From Marinobacter halodurans (GTDB taxonomy: Bacteria > Pseudomonadota > Gammaproteobacteria > Pseudomonadales > Oleiphilaceae): a stretch of DNA of 64,000 nucleotides. Positions within the stretch are counted from its first letter, which is position 1. Each line of letters begins with the position of its first letter. This document shows, in pieces, positions 40,634 through 47,930 of the stretch. Position numbers and translations under genes: made by a program. The DNA is taken from NCBI RefSeq assembly GCF_004327985.1, contig NZ_SJDL01000026.1, forward strand, positions 1 to 64,000, given 5' to 3'. Under the pieces are notes generated by a model. That model saw only the letters and a program-made list of their open reading frames with translations. It was not told the DNA's origin and ran no database searches.

Positions 40634-41355
40634 GAATGACTCCTGAGCCTGTCGATAACAGTCGGTATCTGAGTAAAAGATAGTCGCAAACGTGCAGGTA
40701 CACGAACCCCTTGATACAGCAATCCGTGTGCCGTCGGGAACGTTGTGCATCCGCTGCAATAGGGAGAGGAGAGATCTACTCGTCGAGGACCTTGGCGAGA
40801 ACGAGCTTGGCCACGGGGGATTGGCCAATCAACGCTGCCGGCTGCAGGCGTGGACGGCTGACCGTGGGAATAAATGATAAGTGCGTCATCATCTGAAGGC
40901 TTTGCATTGTGCTTTTACCTGCTACCGTCACCGGGATCGCCGGCCGGCTGCATTGCCCTTCTCGTTTTTGGACCGTCTTGCCCCGAATGCCGTTGTTTTG
41001 CGTTTTTCCGGGACGTGTTCCAACGCGATTATGGCATCGGGAATGCGGTTGGATAGCGTCATGTTTTACGGACTGTTGACTGAAAAATCAATAGTTGAGT
41101 GTATCCAGGCCAACTCAATTCGGTTGCTTATACGGTATGAATGTGTCAAAAAAAGGCGCCGGCAGAGCGGGTTACGAAGATCCGGAACGCTTTGCGGGGT
41201 ACTGAGGCGAGTCACAAAAAGAAACGGTATTCACCTGCGCTTATCGATTAATTTGGTAGGGTTCAGGGAATGGCTCGCCAGGCCCCCGGAATTCTCACAG
41301 GGACGACACCGCGTGATGGATTACGGCTTGAACAATAACAACAGGAACGCGTTGC
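40634..41355. other. 722-nt stretch without a supported gene
   Basis: Contains the aotP promoter region on the minus strand and the leader of the small gene at 41356. It is AT-richer around 41060-41150. A 164-codon frame (40881-41375) has no recognisable domain or ribosome site and overlaps the next gene. The stretch 41150-41235 is GC-rich and could fold, but matches no riboswitch I know. Confidence 0.5.
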
Positions 41356-41550
41356 ATGGCTGTCACGCAAAATAATGTATTGCTGGAACGGGGGCTCCTG
41401 CGGGTAACCGCACGCCCGTGTGAAGAACTGCCTTACCCCGAACAACTGACGTACGACGTGGAAATCGTCGGCCAGGAAGTTCTGCAGAGTTTTCCCACCT
41501 TTGACGAAGCCTGCCAGTTTGTGGACATGGTCGCGCCGGCGGATGAATAG
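41356..41550 (+). CDS. Small protein of unknown function (64 aa)
   Basis: An acidic 64-aa frame (ends VDMVAPADE) with an AGGA site 8 nt before the ATG and codon use like its neighbours. No domain is recognised; PTFDEACQFVDMV could form an amphipathic helix. It converges on the next gene with a hairpin between. It may be a real small gene, but homologue data are needed. Confidence 0.55.
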   Translation: MAVTQNNVLLERGLLRVTARPCEELPYPEQLTYDVEIVGQEVLQSFPTFDEACQFVDMVAPADE

Positions 41551-41579
41551 CGTTCGATTATTGCTGTACCCATTATGAA

Positions 41580-41603
41580 TGCGCCCCGGAAGATTGGGGC
41601 GCA
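41580..41603. terminator. Hairpin between convergent small genes
   Basis: Perfect 8-bp stem TGCGCCCC/GGGGCGCA with an 8-nt loop, 30 nt past the stop at 41550 and 18 nt past the stop at 41621. No clear T-tract. Confidence 0.5.
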
Positions 41604-41620
41604 CTTCCCGTGACATCGCT

Positions 41621-41854
41621 TCACTTCAGAATGGCCAGGACCCGCTGGGCATGCTCGGCGGCCTCGATACCCAGCTGCGTCAGGTAGCCGCCGTCCTTCT
41701 GGGTGGTCAGGCCCTTCTCGTAAAGCCGCTTGGCGGCATCCACGGCATCCAGATCCGCCGAGTGGCCATGCACCTTGATGCCCTGCTGGGTGGAGTGCAG
41801 GTCGAAGAGCGTCAGAAGATTCAGTTCGTCGATCTGGTCTTTGGTAAAGGTCAT
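41621..41854 (-). CDS. TIGR02647-family conserved protein
   Basis: A 77-aa protein (MTFTKDQIDELNLLTLFDL, then YLTQLGIEAAEHAQRVL) that I recognise as the TIGR02647 family of small conserved gammaproteobacterial proteins of unknown function. Helical and charged, probably cytoplasmic. Stands alone, convergent with the 64-aa gene. Confidence 0.8.
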   Translation of the reverse strand: MTFTKDQIDELNLLTLFDLHSTQQGIKVHGHSADLDAVDAAKRLYEKGLTTQKDGGYLTQLGIEAAEHAQRVLAILK

Positions 41855-42053
41855 CGTCAGGCTCGCTGGTTTGTTGTTGTGTGTTGTCTAACTTTGTAGC
41901 GGATTGGGTGGGATTGGCAAGGGCTTTCACCCATCAGTCAGCAAGGCTGTATCCAGCGACGGAGTTTGACGGTTGATGGCATGGTGAGCCACAGAAAACA
42001 TCGGGATCTGTCACGGCATTCCCGTCACTGGGACTGGCCGTGCCAGCGTCGGC

Positions 42054-42815
42054 TCAGGCGGTGGCCGGGATCGCCTGGCTCTCACGCAGGCTCTTGTAGG
42101 CGTTCAGGTCGAAGAACGACACGTGCACGATGTGCTTGGTGGGGATCACGATCCGGAATTCGGACAGCCGGTCCAGCTGGGTGCCTTCTTCCAGCAGCCC
42201 TTTCTCTTCGTAGTGGTGGTAGTAGTTCCGCAGCAGCTTGAGCTCCAGGTCGTCATCGTCCCGGTAGCCGCTCAGGGTGGGAATGATCGAGATGGAATCC
42301 AGCAGCGCCGCCTCGGTGTGCACATGGGTCACGATGCCGATGTAGCACTTGCGGGTATCCAGCGTCAGCGACACCCACTGCTCGCTGCGCAGCGCATCCA
42401 AAAAAATGCCTTCCAGCTCATCCCCCAGGCAGGCCTTGCGTAGTTTGCGCAGTCGGATCGCCGGATTCTTCGTGCGCCACTTACTGACACCGCCGCTCAC
42501 GCCGGCCAACAGGAAGGCGAGCAGGGCAATCAGCAACTCCCGGGGGGTTACCGCCTGGCTGGTGTAATCGCCGATATGCCTGTTGAGGCGGCCGAGTGTC
42601 GTGTCGAGATGGGGCAGGGCGCGTGACGGCACATCGAAACCGTCAATCAGCATGACAATCAGCGTCGCCAGGATGACAAAGACAAATCCATAGAAGGCGA
42701 CGGAGAAGTAGCTTTCCCAGCCGGAGGAGCGCTTCTGCTGGTAGCGTGCGGGCAGGTGCAGGGAGGTGAAGATATAACCACAGACCAGCACGAATGCGAC
42801 GTAAAGGACGCCCAT
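42054..42815 (-). CDS. Three-helix membrane protein of unknown family, cassette copy 1
   Basis: 253 aa. Predicted helices at about 2-18 (VLYVAFVLVCGYIFTSL), 37-60 (FSVAFYGFVFVILATLIVML) and 93-113 (ELLIALLAFLLAGVSGGVS). After a basic stretch comes a roughly 140-aa soluble C-terminal domain (WVSLTLDTRKCYIGIVTHV, IIPTLSGYRDDDDLELKLL), which looks beta-rich. It starts 6 nt after the small gene at 42822. Clearly homologous to the protein at 45181: shared GY.F..LHLPA, the WxSYF motif, LT.D..K.Y.G and the SYFD/SFFD-type end. I know no function. Confidence 0.8.
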   Translation of the reverse strand: MGVLYVAFVLVCGYIFTSLHLPARYQQKRSSGWESYFSVAFYGFVFVILATLIVMLIDGFDVPSRALPHLDTTLGRLNRHIGDYTSQAVTPRELLIALLAFLLAGVSGGVSKWRTKNPAIRLRKLRKACLGDELEGIFLDALRSEQWVSLTLDTRKCYIGIVTHVHTEAALLDSISIIPTLSGYRDDDDLELKLLRNYYHHYEEKGLLEEGTQLDRLSEFRIVIPTKHIVHVSFFDLNAYKSLRESQAIPATA

Positions 42816-42821
42816 GCGCGA

Positions 42822-43010
42822 TCAGGCAGTCTTGCGGTCGGGTTCGAAATCCTTGAGGCTCTGGAGTTGGGCGCGAATGGAGCGGATCACCTCTTCATTT
42901 TCGAGGTTCAGCTTGGCGTTGCCGTCCTTGTCCACACGATAGCGACCGGCCGAGTCCTTCCCGGCGTCGTCTTTCCCTTTTTTCCAAAATCCGAAGAATC
43001 CCACGGACAT
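42822..43010 (-). CDS. Small charged protein, cassette copy 1 (62 aa)
   Basis: Lys/Asp-rich protein with a hydrophobic, aromatic N terminus (MSVGFFGFWKK) and a helical charged C-terminal half (ENEEVIRSIRAQLQSLKDF). A good AGGAG site lies 9 nt before the ATG. It is directly upstream of the membrane protein gene, 6 nt apart, so the two are translated together. The counterpart at 44960 shares the pattern V.+DG....+L plus a charged helix, a weak but position-matched likeness. Confidence 0.7.
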   Translation of the reverse strand: MSVGFFGFWKKGKDDAGKDSAGRYRVDKDGNAKLNLENEEVIRSIRAQLQSLKDFEPDRKTA

Positions 43011-43207
43011 AAGAATCTTCTCCTCGCTGATAGGCCAAGGTTAGCGAAAGGCGGGGTGGGTTGTCCATTTGCCGATCATCCTGCGCGCTGGCCGGCCCGG
43101 CTGTCCGGTCCACCTTTCGCCACAATTCCTGCCAAAAGTCGCCGGGATTCAATGACCTGTCTGGCGATAGCCTGACTCCTGTGATCGAAATGCAAACAGG
43201 AGTACTT

Positions 43208-43381
43208 ATGACCACGGAATGCCTCACCAAACACTGGCTGGAACTCTGCGACGAAGCCAACCAGGCCGAAGCGCGATACGCATTTGAGCGAACGTTTCAG
43301 AATTTGCGGGAAATGCGGCGGATCCAGAAAAAGCGGGACAAGCTGGCGAAGAAGTTGGTGCGGTGCCGGTTTTGCTCGTAG
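43208..43381 (+). CDS. Small basic helical protein (57 aa)
   Basis: Starts MTTECLTKHWLELCDE and continues as a highly charged helix (NLREMRRIQKKRDKLAKKL) with a CRFC end. An AGGAG site lies 5 nt before the ATG at 43208. No domain recognised. The frame extends upstream to 43061, but that part lacks support. Confidence 0.55.
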   Translation: MTTECLTKHWLELCDEANQAEARYAFERTFQNLREMRRIQKKRDKLAKKLVRCRFCS

Positions 43382-43488
43382 TCTTTATGCCGCTGTCGTT
43401 TTGATAATGACCCAATTGTTCGATAGCGTAGAGCCTCCCCGAACGGAGTCGGGGCCTCGCTCCCCGAGCCTGAAAACAAGGATGTCCC

Positions 43489-44052
43489 GTGAAAAGAAGC
43501 TGCACCTTCCTGCTATTGAGTTTGCTGTTCAGCACCGCCGCTTGCAGCTCACCGCCGGTCAAAAACACCCAATACCATGCTCTTACCGCCGAACACGTAG
43601 CGCAGTTCAGCCTGAGCCCCGTTGCCACTCTGCGAATCCCTACTGAGGACCTAAGCGGCGTCAAAGTCATTGGCGGGCAAGGGCTGACTTTCATCTACCC
43701 CAACGGCTCCAATCTCTATTTCCAGTCCGTCATGGCCCGCTCCATGGGCTTTCCCGACGCCAACCTGCACGACTGGCCGCTCTATCTCTTCGGGTTGAAA
43801 TCGGGGGAGGGGAGTAGCGATGCCTTCGTGCAGGAAGCGATGAAATCCAAGCGCTATGTCGTGGACGAAGAAATCGCACCCACGGAGATCCGGGTGTTCC
43901 CGACACGCAACGGCAAAGGCTACTGGGCGCTGGGCCCCAAAAAATCCCTGATCGTTCTCACGGATGAAAACGACACCTCCCAGCTCATCTTGATCAATGT
44001 CTCCGGCATGTCGGAGACCCGAATCAAGGACATTATCAAAGGAGTGATCTGA
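43489..44052 (+). CDS. Putative lipoprotein of unknown function (187 aa)
   Basis: Starts at GTG with AAGGA ahead. Signal peptide MKRSCTFLLLSLLFSTAAC with a lipobox-like STAAC, so Cys19 would be lipidated. The mature part has no recognised domain; motifs are GGQGLTFIYPNGSNLYFQSV and GKGYWALGPKKSLIVLTD. Its end abuts a 264-bp inverted-repeat element. Confidence 0.7.
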   Translation: MKRSCTFLLLSLLFSTAACSSPPVKNTQYHALTAEHVAQFSLSPVATLRIPTEDLSGVKVIGGQGLTFIYPNGSNLYFQSVMARSMGFPDANLHDWPLYLFGLKSGEGSSDAFVQEAMKSKRYVVDEEIAPTEIRVFPTRNGKGYWALGPKKSLIVLTDENDTSQLILINVSGMSETRIKDIIKGVI

Positions 44053-44053
44053 G

Positions 44054-44317
44054 GAGCCTTTGATTGGTTCCTGTATCGTCTCTGCGTGTTCTGAAGGTTG
44101 TAGGTGCAAGGCGCGGTTCGCCGGGAATGGCCGTAGCCCTTGCCAAGAGCCGCAACGCCGCAGATGCAGCCTTCAGAACTCGCCCTTCGGGGCATTCAGA
44201 GCAATCCACATCCGGCGTTGCAAATCTTTGAAAGGCAACCAGCCTTCCTTCAAATTTGCGTCTTGGCTGTTAATCGCTCTGAAAGCCAGAGGCGATACAG
44301 GAACTAATCAGAGGCTC
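44054..44317. mobile_element. MITE-like element with 25-bp terminal inverted repeats
   Basis: The ends 44054-44078 (GAGCCTTTGATTGGTTCCTG...) and 44293-44317 match as inverted repeats at 23 of 25 positions, and the likeness goes about 6 bp further in. Inside are two further palindromes: 44087-44176 (TTCTGAAGGTTGTA ... TGCAGCCTTCAGAA) and 44218-44262 (GCAAATCTTTGAAAGG ... CCTTCAAATTTGC). No coding content, no obvious target duplication. It touches the lipoprotein gene (1 nt) and the next gene (6 nt). Confidence 0.7.
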
Positions 44318-44323
44318 TCCGCT

Positions 44324-44662
44324 ATGTCGCTATCCATGCAGGAAAAGGAAGACCTGCTCGATATCATCGAAATCGTCTTTGGCAACGACCCCGCCATCGC
44401 CTCCCAGGTCAACAATTTCAACGAACGCACCGTCGCTGCCGTCGAGGATGCATTGCAGACGCTGGTTCGTTGCAACGACATGCGCCAACTCGTGCTGGGG
44501 CTGGTTGGTGGCGCCAACGTGATGGTTAAGGGTTGGCTCCGGGACATCATCAGCAAGCTGCGGATGGAGCTTTCGTCTGGGCGGATTCAGTTTGATGGGC
44601 TGGGGTGTCGGGTAGTGACGGTGAACAACTGGCGGAATGCGGTGATTATGTCGGTGTATTGA
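44324..44662 (+). CDS. Hypothetical protein (112 aa)
   Basis: MSLSMQEKEDLLDIIEIVFG then a mostly helical body (NNFNERTVAAVEDALQTLV), a Gly/Val-rich middle (LGLVGGANVMVKGWLRDII) and a short C-terminal part ending VNNWRNAVIMSVY. No family recognised. The start ATG is 6 nt after the inverted-repeat element, whose right end supplies the only candidate ribosome site (AGAGG). The frame is open through the element, but that part is repeat sequence. Confidence 0.6.
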   Translation: MSLSMQEKEDLLDIIEIVFGNDPAIASQVNNFNERTVAAVEDALQTLVRCNDMRQLVLGLVGGANVMVKGWLRDIISKLRMELSSGRIQFDGLGCRVVTVNNWRNAVIMSVY

Positions 44663-44959
44663 ATGATGGGAGCTCTATACGGGACGAAAATACTTCTGTC
44701 CCAGTTTCGTTTGTGGAAGGTAAAGGGCTGTTTTTAGGTCATTAATGCTTGGTGTCGAATCGGCTCACGAGTATGGTGATAGAGTGAAATCAGACTGTTT
44801 TGCGATATACCCGTAGCAGAGACAAGGTATCAGTTTCTATTTTTACATTTGAGCGTTAAAATTTGTAACGGATACTGAAATTCTGTCTGATTGTCAGACA
44901 GAATCCTTTGACTTTCCTTGGAGTAGCATCCAAACTTTAGCCAAGTTAGACCGACATGG
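44663..44959. other. AT-rich gap with a strong palindrome
   Basis: No gene seen. A perfect 11-bp inverted repeat ATTCTGTCTGA-TTG-TCAGACAGAAT (44880-44904) lies about 55 nt before the small cassette gene. It could be an operator or a terminator. Base composition drops sharply here compared with sequence before 44640. Confidence 0.6.
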
Positions 44960-45160
44960 ATGACAATACTTATGGGTGTTGATACTAAAAAAGAAAATAC
45001 TGAAATGGTTGGTCAAGTCTCTCGCGATGGCCGCTCTTTTATCGATCTGGATGATCGAAAAAATGCCGAGCGCGTTCTTAGCAAAATGAATGCCTACAGA
45101 AAAATCAAGGTTACACCCACCGGCAGTGCTAAGGACCCGAAACGTCCGCAGCCCGCTTAA
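44960..45160 (+). CDS. Small charged protein, cassette copy 2 (66 aa)
   Basis: Charged, mostly helical protein (VGQVSRDGRSFIDLDDRKNA, then ERVLSKMNAYRKIKV). Start at ATG 44960 or, 12 nt on, ATG 44972; neither has a strong ribosome site. It directly precedes a membrane protein gene (20-nt gap), as the 62-aa protein does in copy 1. AT-richer than the genome around it. Confidence 0.6.
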   Translation: MTILMGVDTKKENTEMVGQVSRDGRSFIDLDDRKNAERVLSKMNAYRKIKVTPTGSAKDPKRPQPA

Positions 45161-45180
45161 TATGCTTTTGGACTCCAAGG

Positions 45181-45981
45181 ATGGGGCTAATCTTTGTTCT
45201 CGTAATATTAGCGTCCGGTTATACTTTTTCACTTCTTCATTTGCCAGCCGGATTTCGTCTTAGGTCGACCGATGGGTGGGTATCCTACTTTCATGTCGGT
45301 GCCATCGGGTTGGCGTTCACCGTAGTGGCTTGTGCGGTATATTTTTTTGTAGACGCATATGACTTGGCTCGCCCTTTACTCAACTATGCATCGCTGAATG
45401 AAGTGGAGTTAGGAAAATCAAGTATAGATTTTTCTGCGGTGAAGATAGCGGGTGTCGCTTTCCTTTCTTTTAGTTTTTCTTTTTTCTCTGGTTTGACCTC
45501 CTACTTATGGCTCAGAGATAAAAATAGACGTGCAAGGAAAAAAATACAGCTTCTTATAAATAATCCATTCGAAAGTATGCTCTTGTCATCTTTGCATAGT
45601 GCAGATGATGGGCTAGATGTATTGATAACATTAGATAATGATAAAGTATATGTAGGTAGGGTTGTTGATCACTCTATAGAACACGGTCTTGAAGAAAGTT
45701 TTGCTATCGTTCCCTTCCTTAGTGGCGCTCGTACACTAGAGGGTAAGAGTGTAGAGTTTAGTGTCAATTACCTAAACCATTTTATTGAAGTGGGACTAAT
45801 TGAAGTAATCGAGAGTCCCGGAGGAAATGAGAAGTTGTGCTTCTCAAAAGACAGGGAACTGGATGTTTCTCTCGATAATTTTAAGGTCGTTATAGTGAAA
45901 GAGCGGGTTGTCGGGTTAAGCTATTTTGATGTGGAAGTTTATAATGAGCTCCAGTTTGATGGGGAGCTTCTTGAAGAGTAA
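45181..45981 (+). CDS. Three-helix membrane protein of unknown family, cassette copy 2
   Basis: 266 aa, homologue of 42054-42815. Predicted helices at about 2-19 (GLIFVLVILASGYTFSLL), 37-60 and 90-112 (GVAFLSFSFSFFSGLTSYLWL). The soluble C-terminal domain carries VLITLDNDKVYVGRVVDHS, FAIVPFLSGARTLEGK and VVGLSYFDVEVYNEL, aligning with copy 1 throughout. The gene is strikingly AT-rich with many TTT, ATA and TTA codons, unlike copy 1, so it was probably acquired by transfer. Between its stop and the tRNA terminator (45982-46173) nothing is recognised. Confidence 0.75.
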   Translation: MGLIFVLVILASGYTFSLLHLPAGFRLRSTDGWVSYFHVGAIGLAFTVVACAVYFFVDAYDLARPLLNYASLNEVELGKSSIDFSAVKIAGVAFLSFSFSFFSGLTSYLWLRDKNRRARKKIQLLINNPFESMLLSSLHSADDGLDVLITLDNDKVYVGRVVDHSIEHGLEESFAIVPFLSGARTLEGKSVEFSVNYLNHFIEVGLIEVIESPGGNEKLCFSKDRELDVSLDNFKVVIVKERVVGLSYFDVEVYNELQFDGELLEE

Positions 45982-46173
45982 TTGATCTGCTTAGGCAGTT
46001 TTCCAATATTCGCAAGTTGCTCCAGATTCGTGCTGCAATTTTTTGTTGTGATATGCGGGATGTAATCAAGTGTGAGCGCTGAAAATTTGGACTGTCTTTT
46101 TTGAGTTCATAGGATTGATGCGTAAGTTGTCTGCAGCTAAAGAGTGCATTCAAAAAGTGAAGGGCCAGAAAAG

Positions 46174-46201
46174 AAAAAAGCCGCTCGAGTGAGCGGCTTT
46201 T
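46174..46201 (-). terminator. tRNA-Phe terminator
   Basis: Stem AAAAGCCGCTC/GAGCGGCTTTT (46176-46186, 46191-46201), GAGT-type 4-nt loop, T-rich tail on the minus strand, 8 nt past the tRNA 3' end. Confidence 0.85.
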
Positions 46202-46209
46202 CAGAATAA

Positions 46210-46285
46210 TGGTGCCCGGAGGCGGAATCGAACCACCGACACGGGGATTTTCAATCCCCTGCTCTACCGACTGAGCTATCCGGGC
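46210..46285 (-). tRNA. tRNA-Phe (GAA)
   Basis: 76 nt with encoded CCA. On the minus strand it begins GCCCGGATAGCTCAGTCGGT, has anticodon GAA in the loop TTGAAAA, the T arm GGTTCGATTCC, and acceptor stem GCCCGGA/TCCGGGC followed by ACCA. All stems pair. Confidence 0.97.
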
Positions 46286-46403
46286 AAAAAGCAATTTGTC
46301 GTTCAGTGCTGCCTGACACCGGCAGGCTTTCGCCTGCGCCCCTGCTCATTCCAGCCACAAATCGTGGATTTGTGTCGTTCGGCTGCGAATGAAGCGTTGC
46401 TTC

Positions 46404-46440
46404 ATAAGACGCTTGCCTCACCCAACTGAGCTATCCGGGC
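46404..46440 (-). pseudogene. Truncated tRNA-Phe-like fragment
   Basis: On the minus strand from 46440: GCCCGGATAGCTCAGTTGGG, the acceptor 5' strand and D arm of a tRNA like the intact tRNA-Phe, which then runs into unrelated sequence. No T arm or 3' acceptor strand follows. The 18-bp block 46425-46442 exactly repeats 46270-46287 at the intact tRNA 5' end. The 118 nt between hold hairpins (CACAAATC-GTG-GATTTGTG at 46356-46374 and GGCAGGCTTTCGCCTGC). Confidence 0.65.
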
Positions 46441-46544
46441 AACGGGGCGGTATTAAACCCGTTTCGATGGATTGAGTCAAGGCCGTCTCGGAGAAAATTT
46501 CCGCGTTTTCCGGGGCTTGATCAATCCTTGCGCAACAGGCCGTT

Positions 46545-46820
46545 TTACCGCTCTTCCGGCGGCACGAACCCTTCGGCCTGTTCGAATTCCTCGTTGTCCA
46601 GGAACTTCTCCATCTGGGCCTTGAGGTACTTCCGCGCGAACGGGTCCATCATGTTCAGGTGCTTTTCGTTGATCAGCATGGTCTGCTGGTTCTGCCACTC
46701 CTGCCAGGCCTGCTTGGAGACGGTCTCGTAGAGTTCCTGGCCCTTGGCGCCGGGCATGGGCGGCATGTCGAGGCCTTCCATCTCTTTCTGGTACTTGCGG
46801 CAGAATACGGTGCGGCTCAT
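46545..46820 (-). CDS. yggX: YggX, Fe(II)-trafficking protein
   Basis: A 91-aa protein of the YggX family ([18 protein letters not shown], then [20 protein letters not shown]). It protects iron-sulfur proteins from oxidants and limits free iron. It lies last in asmA-mutY-yggX; the mutY-yggX pair is conserved in gammaproteobacteria and fits because MutY needs a [4Fe-4S] cluster. Confidence 0.95.
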   Translation of the reverse strand: MSRTVFCRKYQKEMEGLDMPPMPGAKGQELYETVSKQAWQEWQNQQTMLINEKHLNMMDPFARKYLKAQMEKFLDNEEFEQAEGFVPPEER

Positions 46821-46865
46821 GTCGGCTCCTTTCGGGTGTCTTCAATTCCGGCGATGGTAACAGAA

Positions 46866-47930
46866 TCAGAGCAGGGTGGTTTGCTCGGGCTGAGTTAACA
46901 GCTTGCGGATCGGGCTGGGGATGCCAAGGGTCGGAGCGTCTTCCCGTGGCTGCCAGGCCAGATCCGAGTTATCCATCTCGGCGGCGGTGCCGGCGTGGCG
47001 CAGGCGCACCGGGTGGATGTGCAGGTGGTAGTGGCTGAAGGTGTGGCGGAATACGCTCAGGGGCTGGGCGTCGTCGCAGGCGATGCCCAGTTCGCGTTCG
47101 GCCACTTCCGGCAGTTCGTCCAGGGTGATGGCGGTGTCCAGCTCCGGCAGGCTCCAGAGGCCGCCCCAGATGCCGCTGGGCGGGCGACGTTCCATCAGCA
47201 GGTTGCCGGCGTCGTCCTCGATCATCAGCAGCCAGGTTTCTTTTTCCGGCTTGGCCTTCTTCGGTTTGGACTCGGGCAGGGCAGCGGTCAGGCCCTGGGC
47301 CCTGGCTTCGCAGTCGTCGGCCAGAGGACAGTGCTCGCAGTCCGGCTTGCGCCGTGTACAGACCATTGCGCCCAGGTCCATGATGGCCTGGGTGTAGTCC
47401 CGCACGCGCTCGTGGGGCGTGTGCTGCTCGGCGTGCTCCCACAGTGCGCGCAGGACGGCGGTCTGGCCCGGCCAGCCGTGGACGGCGTGGTAGCGGGCGA
47501 GCACGCGTTTGACGTTGCCGTCGAGGATGCTGGCGCGGATGCCGTGGGCCTGGGCCAGGATGGCGGCGGCGGTGGAGCGGCCGATGCCGGTGAGGGCTTC
47601 GAGCTGTTCCTGGTCTTTCGGGAATTCGCCGCCGTGGTCGGCCATCACCGCCTTGGCGGCTTTCTGCAGGTTGCGGGCGCGGGCGTAGTAGCCCAGGCCC
47701 GACCAGTGCTGGAGCACGTCATCCACCGGCGCTTCGGCCAGGCTCTTCACGTCCGGGAAGCGGGCCATGAAGGCCTCGTAGTAGGGGATGACCGTGGTCA
47801 CCTGCGTCTGCTGCAGCATGATCTCGGACACCCACACGCGGTAGGGTGTCCGGTCTTCGTGCCAGGGCAGGTTTTTGCGGCCGTGCTGGTCGTACCACGC
47901 CAGCAGCCGGTCGGCGACGCTGTCGGCCAT
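46866..47930 (-). CDS. mutY: A/G-specific adenine DNA glycosylase MutY
   Basis: A 354-aa base-excision enzyme that removes A opposite 8-oxoG. Catalytic Glu in VSEIMLQQTQV, helix-hairpin-helix with ALTGIGRSTAAAIL, catalytic Asp in IMDLGAMVC, and the cluster motif C-x6-C-x2-C-x5-C (CTRRKPDCEHCPLADDCEA). The C-terminal NUDT-like 8-oxoG domain is present (HTFSHYHLHI). ATG 47930 overlaps the asmA stop by one base (TAATG); the longer open frame is noise. Confidence 0.96.
   Translation of the reverse strand: MADSVADRLLAWYDQHGRKNLPWHEDRTPYRVWVSEIMLQQTQVTTVIPYYEAFMARFPDVKSLAEAPVDDVLQHWSGLGYYARARNLQKAAKAVMADHGGEFPKDQEQLEALTGIGRSTAAAILAQAHGIRASILDGNVKRVLARYHAVHGWPGQTAVLRALWEHAEQHTPHERVRDYTQAIMDLGAMVCTRRKPDCEHCPLADDCEARAQGLTAALPESKPKKAKPEKETWLLMIEDDAGNLLMERRPPSGIWGGLWSLPELDTAITLDELPEVAERELGIACDDAQPLSVFRHTFSHYHLHIHPVRLRHAGTAAEMDNSDLAWQPREDAPTLGIPSPIRKLLTQPEQTTLL

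Noticed and set aside
40683-40698. Possible ArgR site before aotP
   Set aside because: Only one half-site (GTCGC-N8-AG), on the wrong strand and without a second copy at 21-22 nt.
40881-41375. 164-codon frame before the 64-aa gene
   Set aside because: No ribosome site, no domain, unusual amino-acid mix, and overlap with the better supported small gene.
44060-44323. N-terminal extension of the 112-aa gene
   Set aside because: The extension is entirely the inverted-repeat element.
46286-46440. Second complete tRNA gene
   Set aside because: Only the 5' acceptor strand and D arm are present; the anticodon stem, T arm and 3' end are missing.
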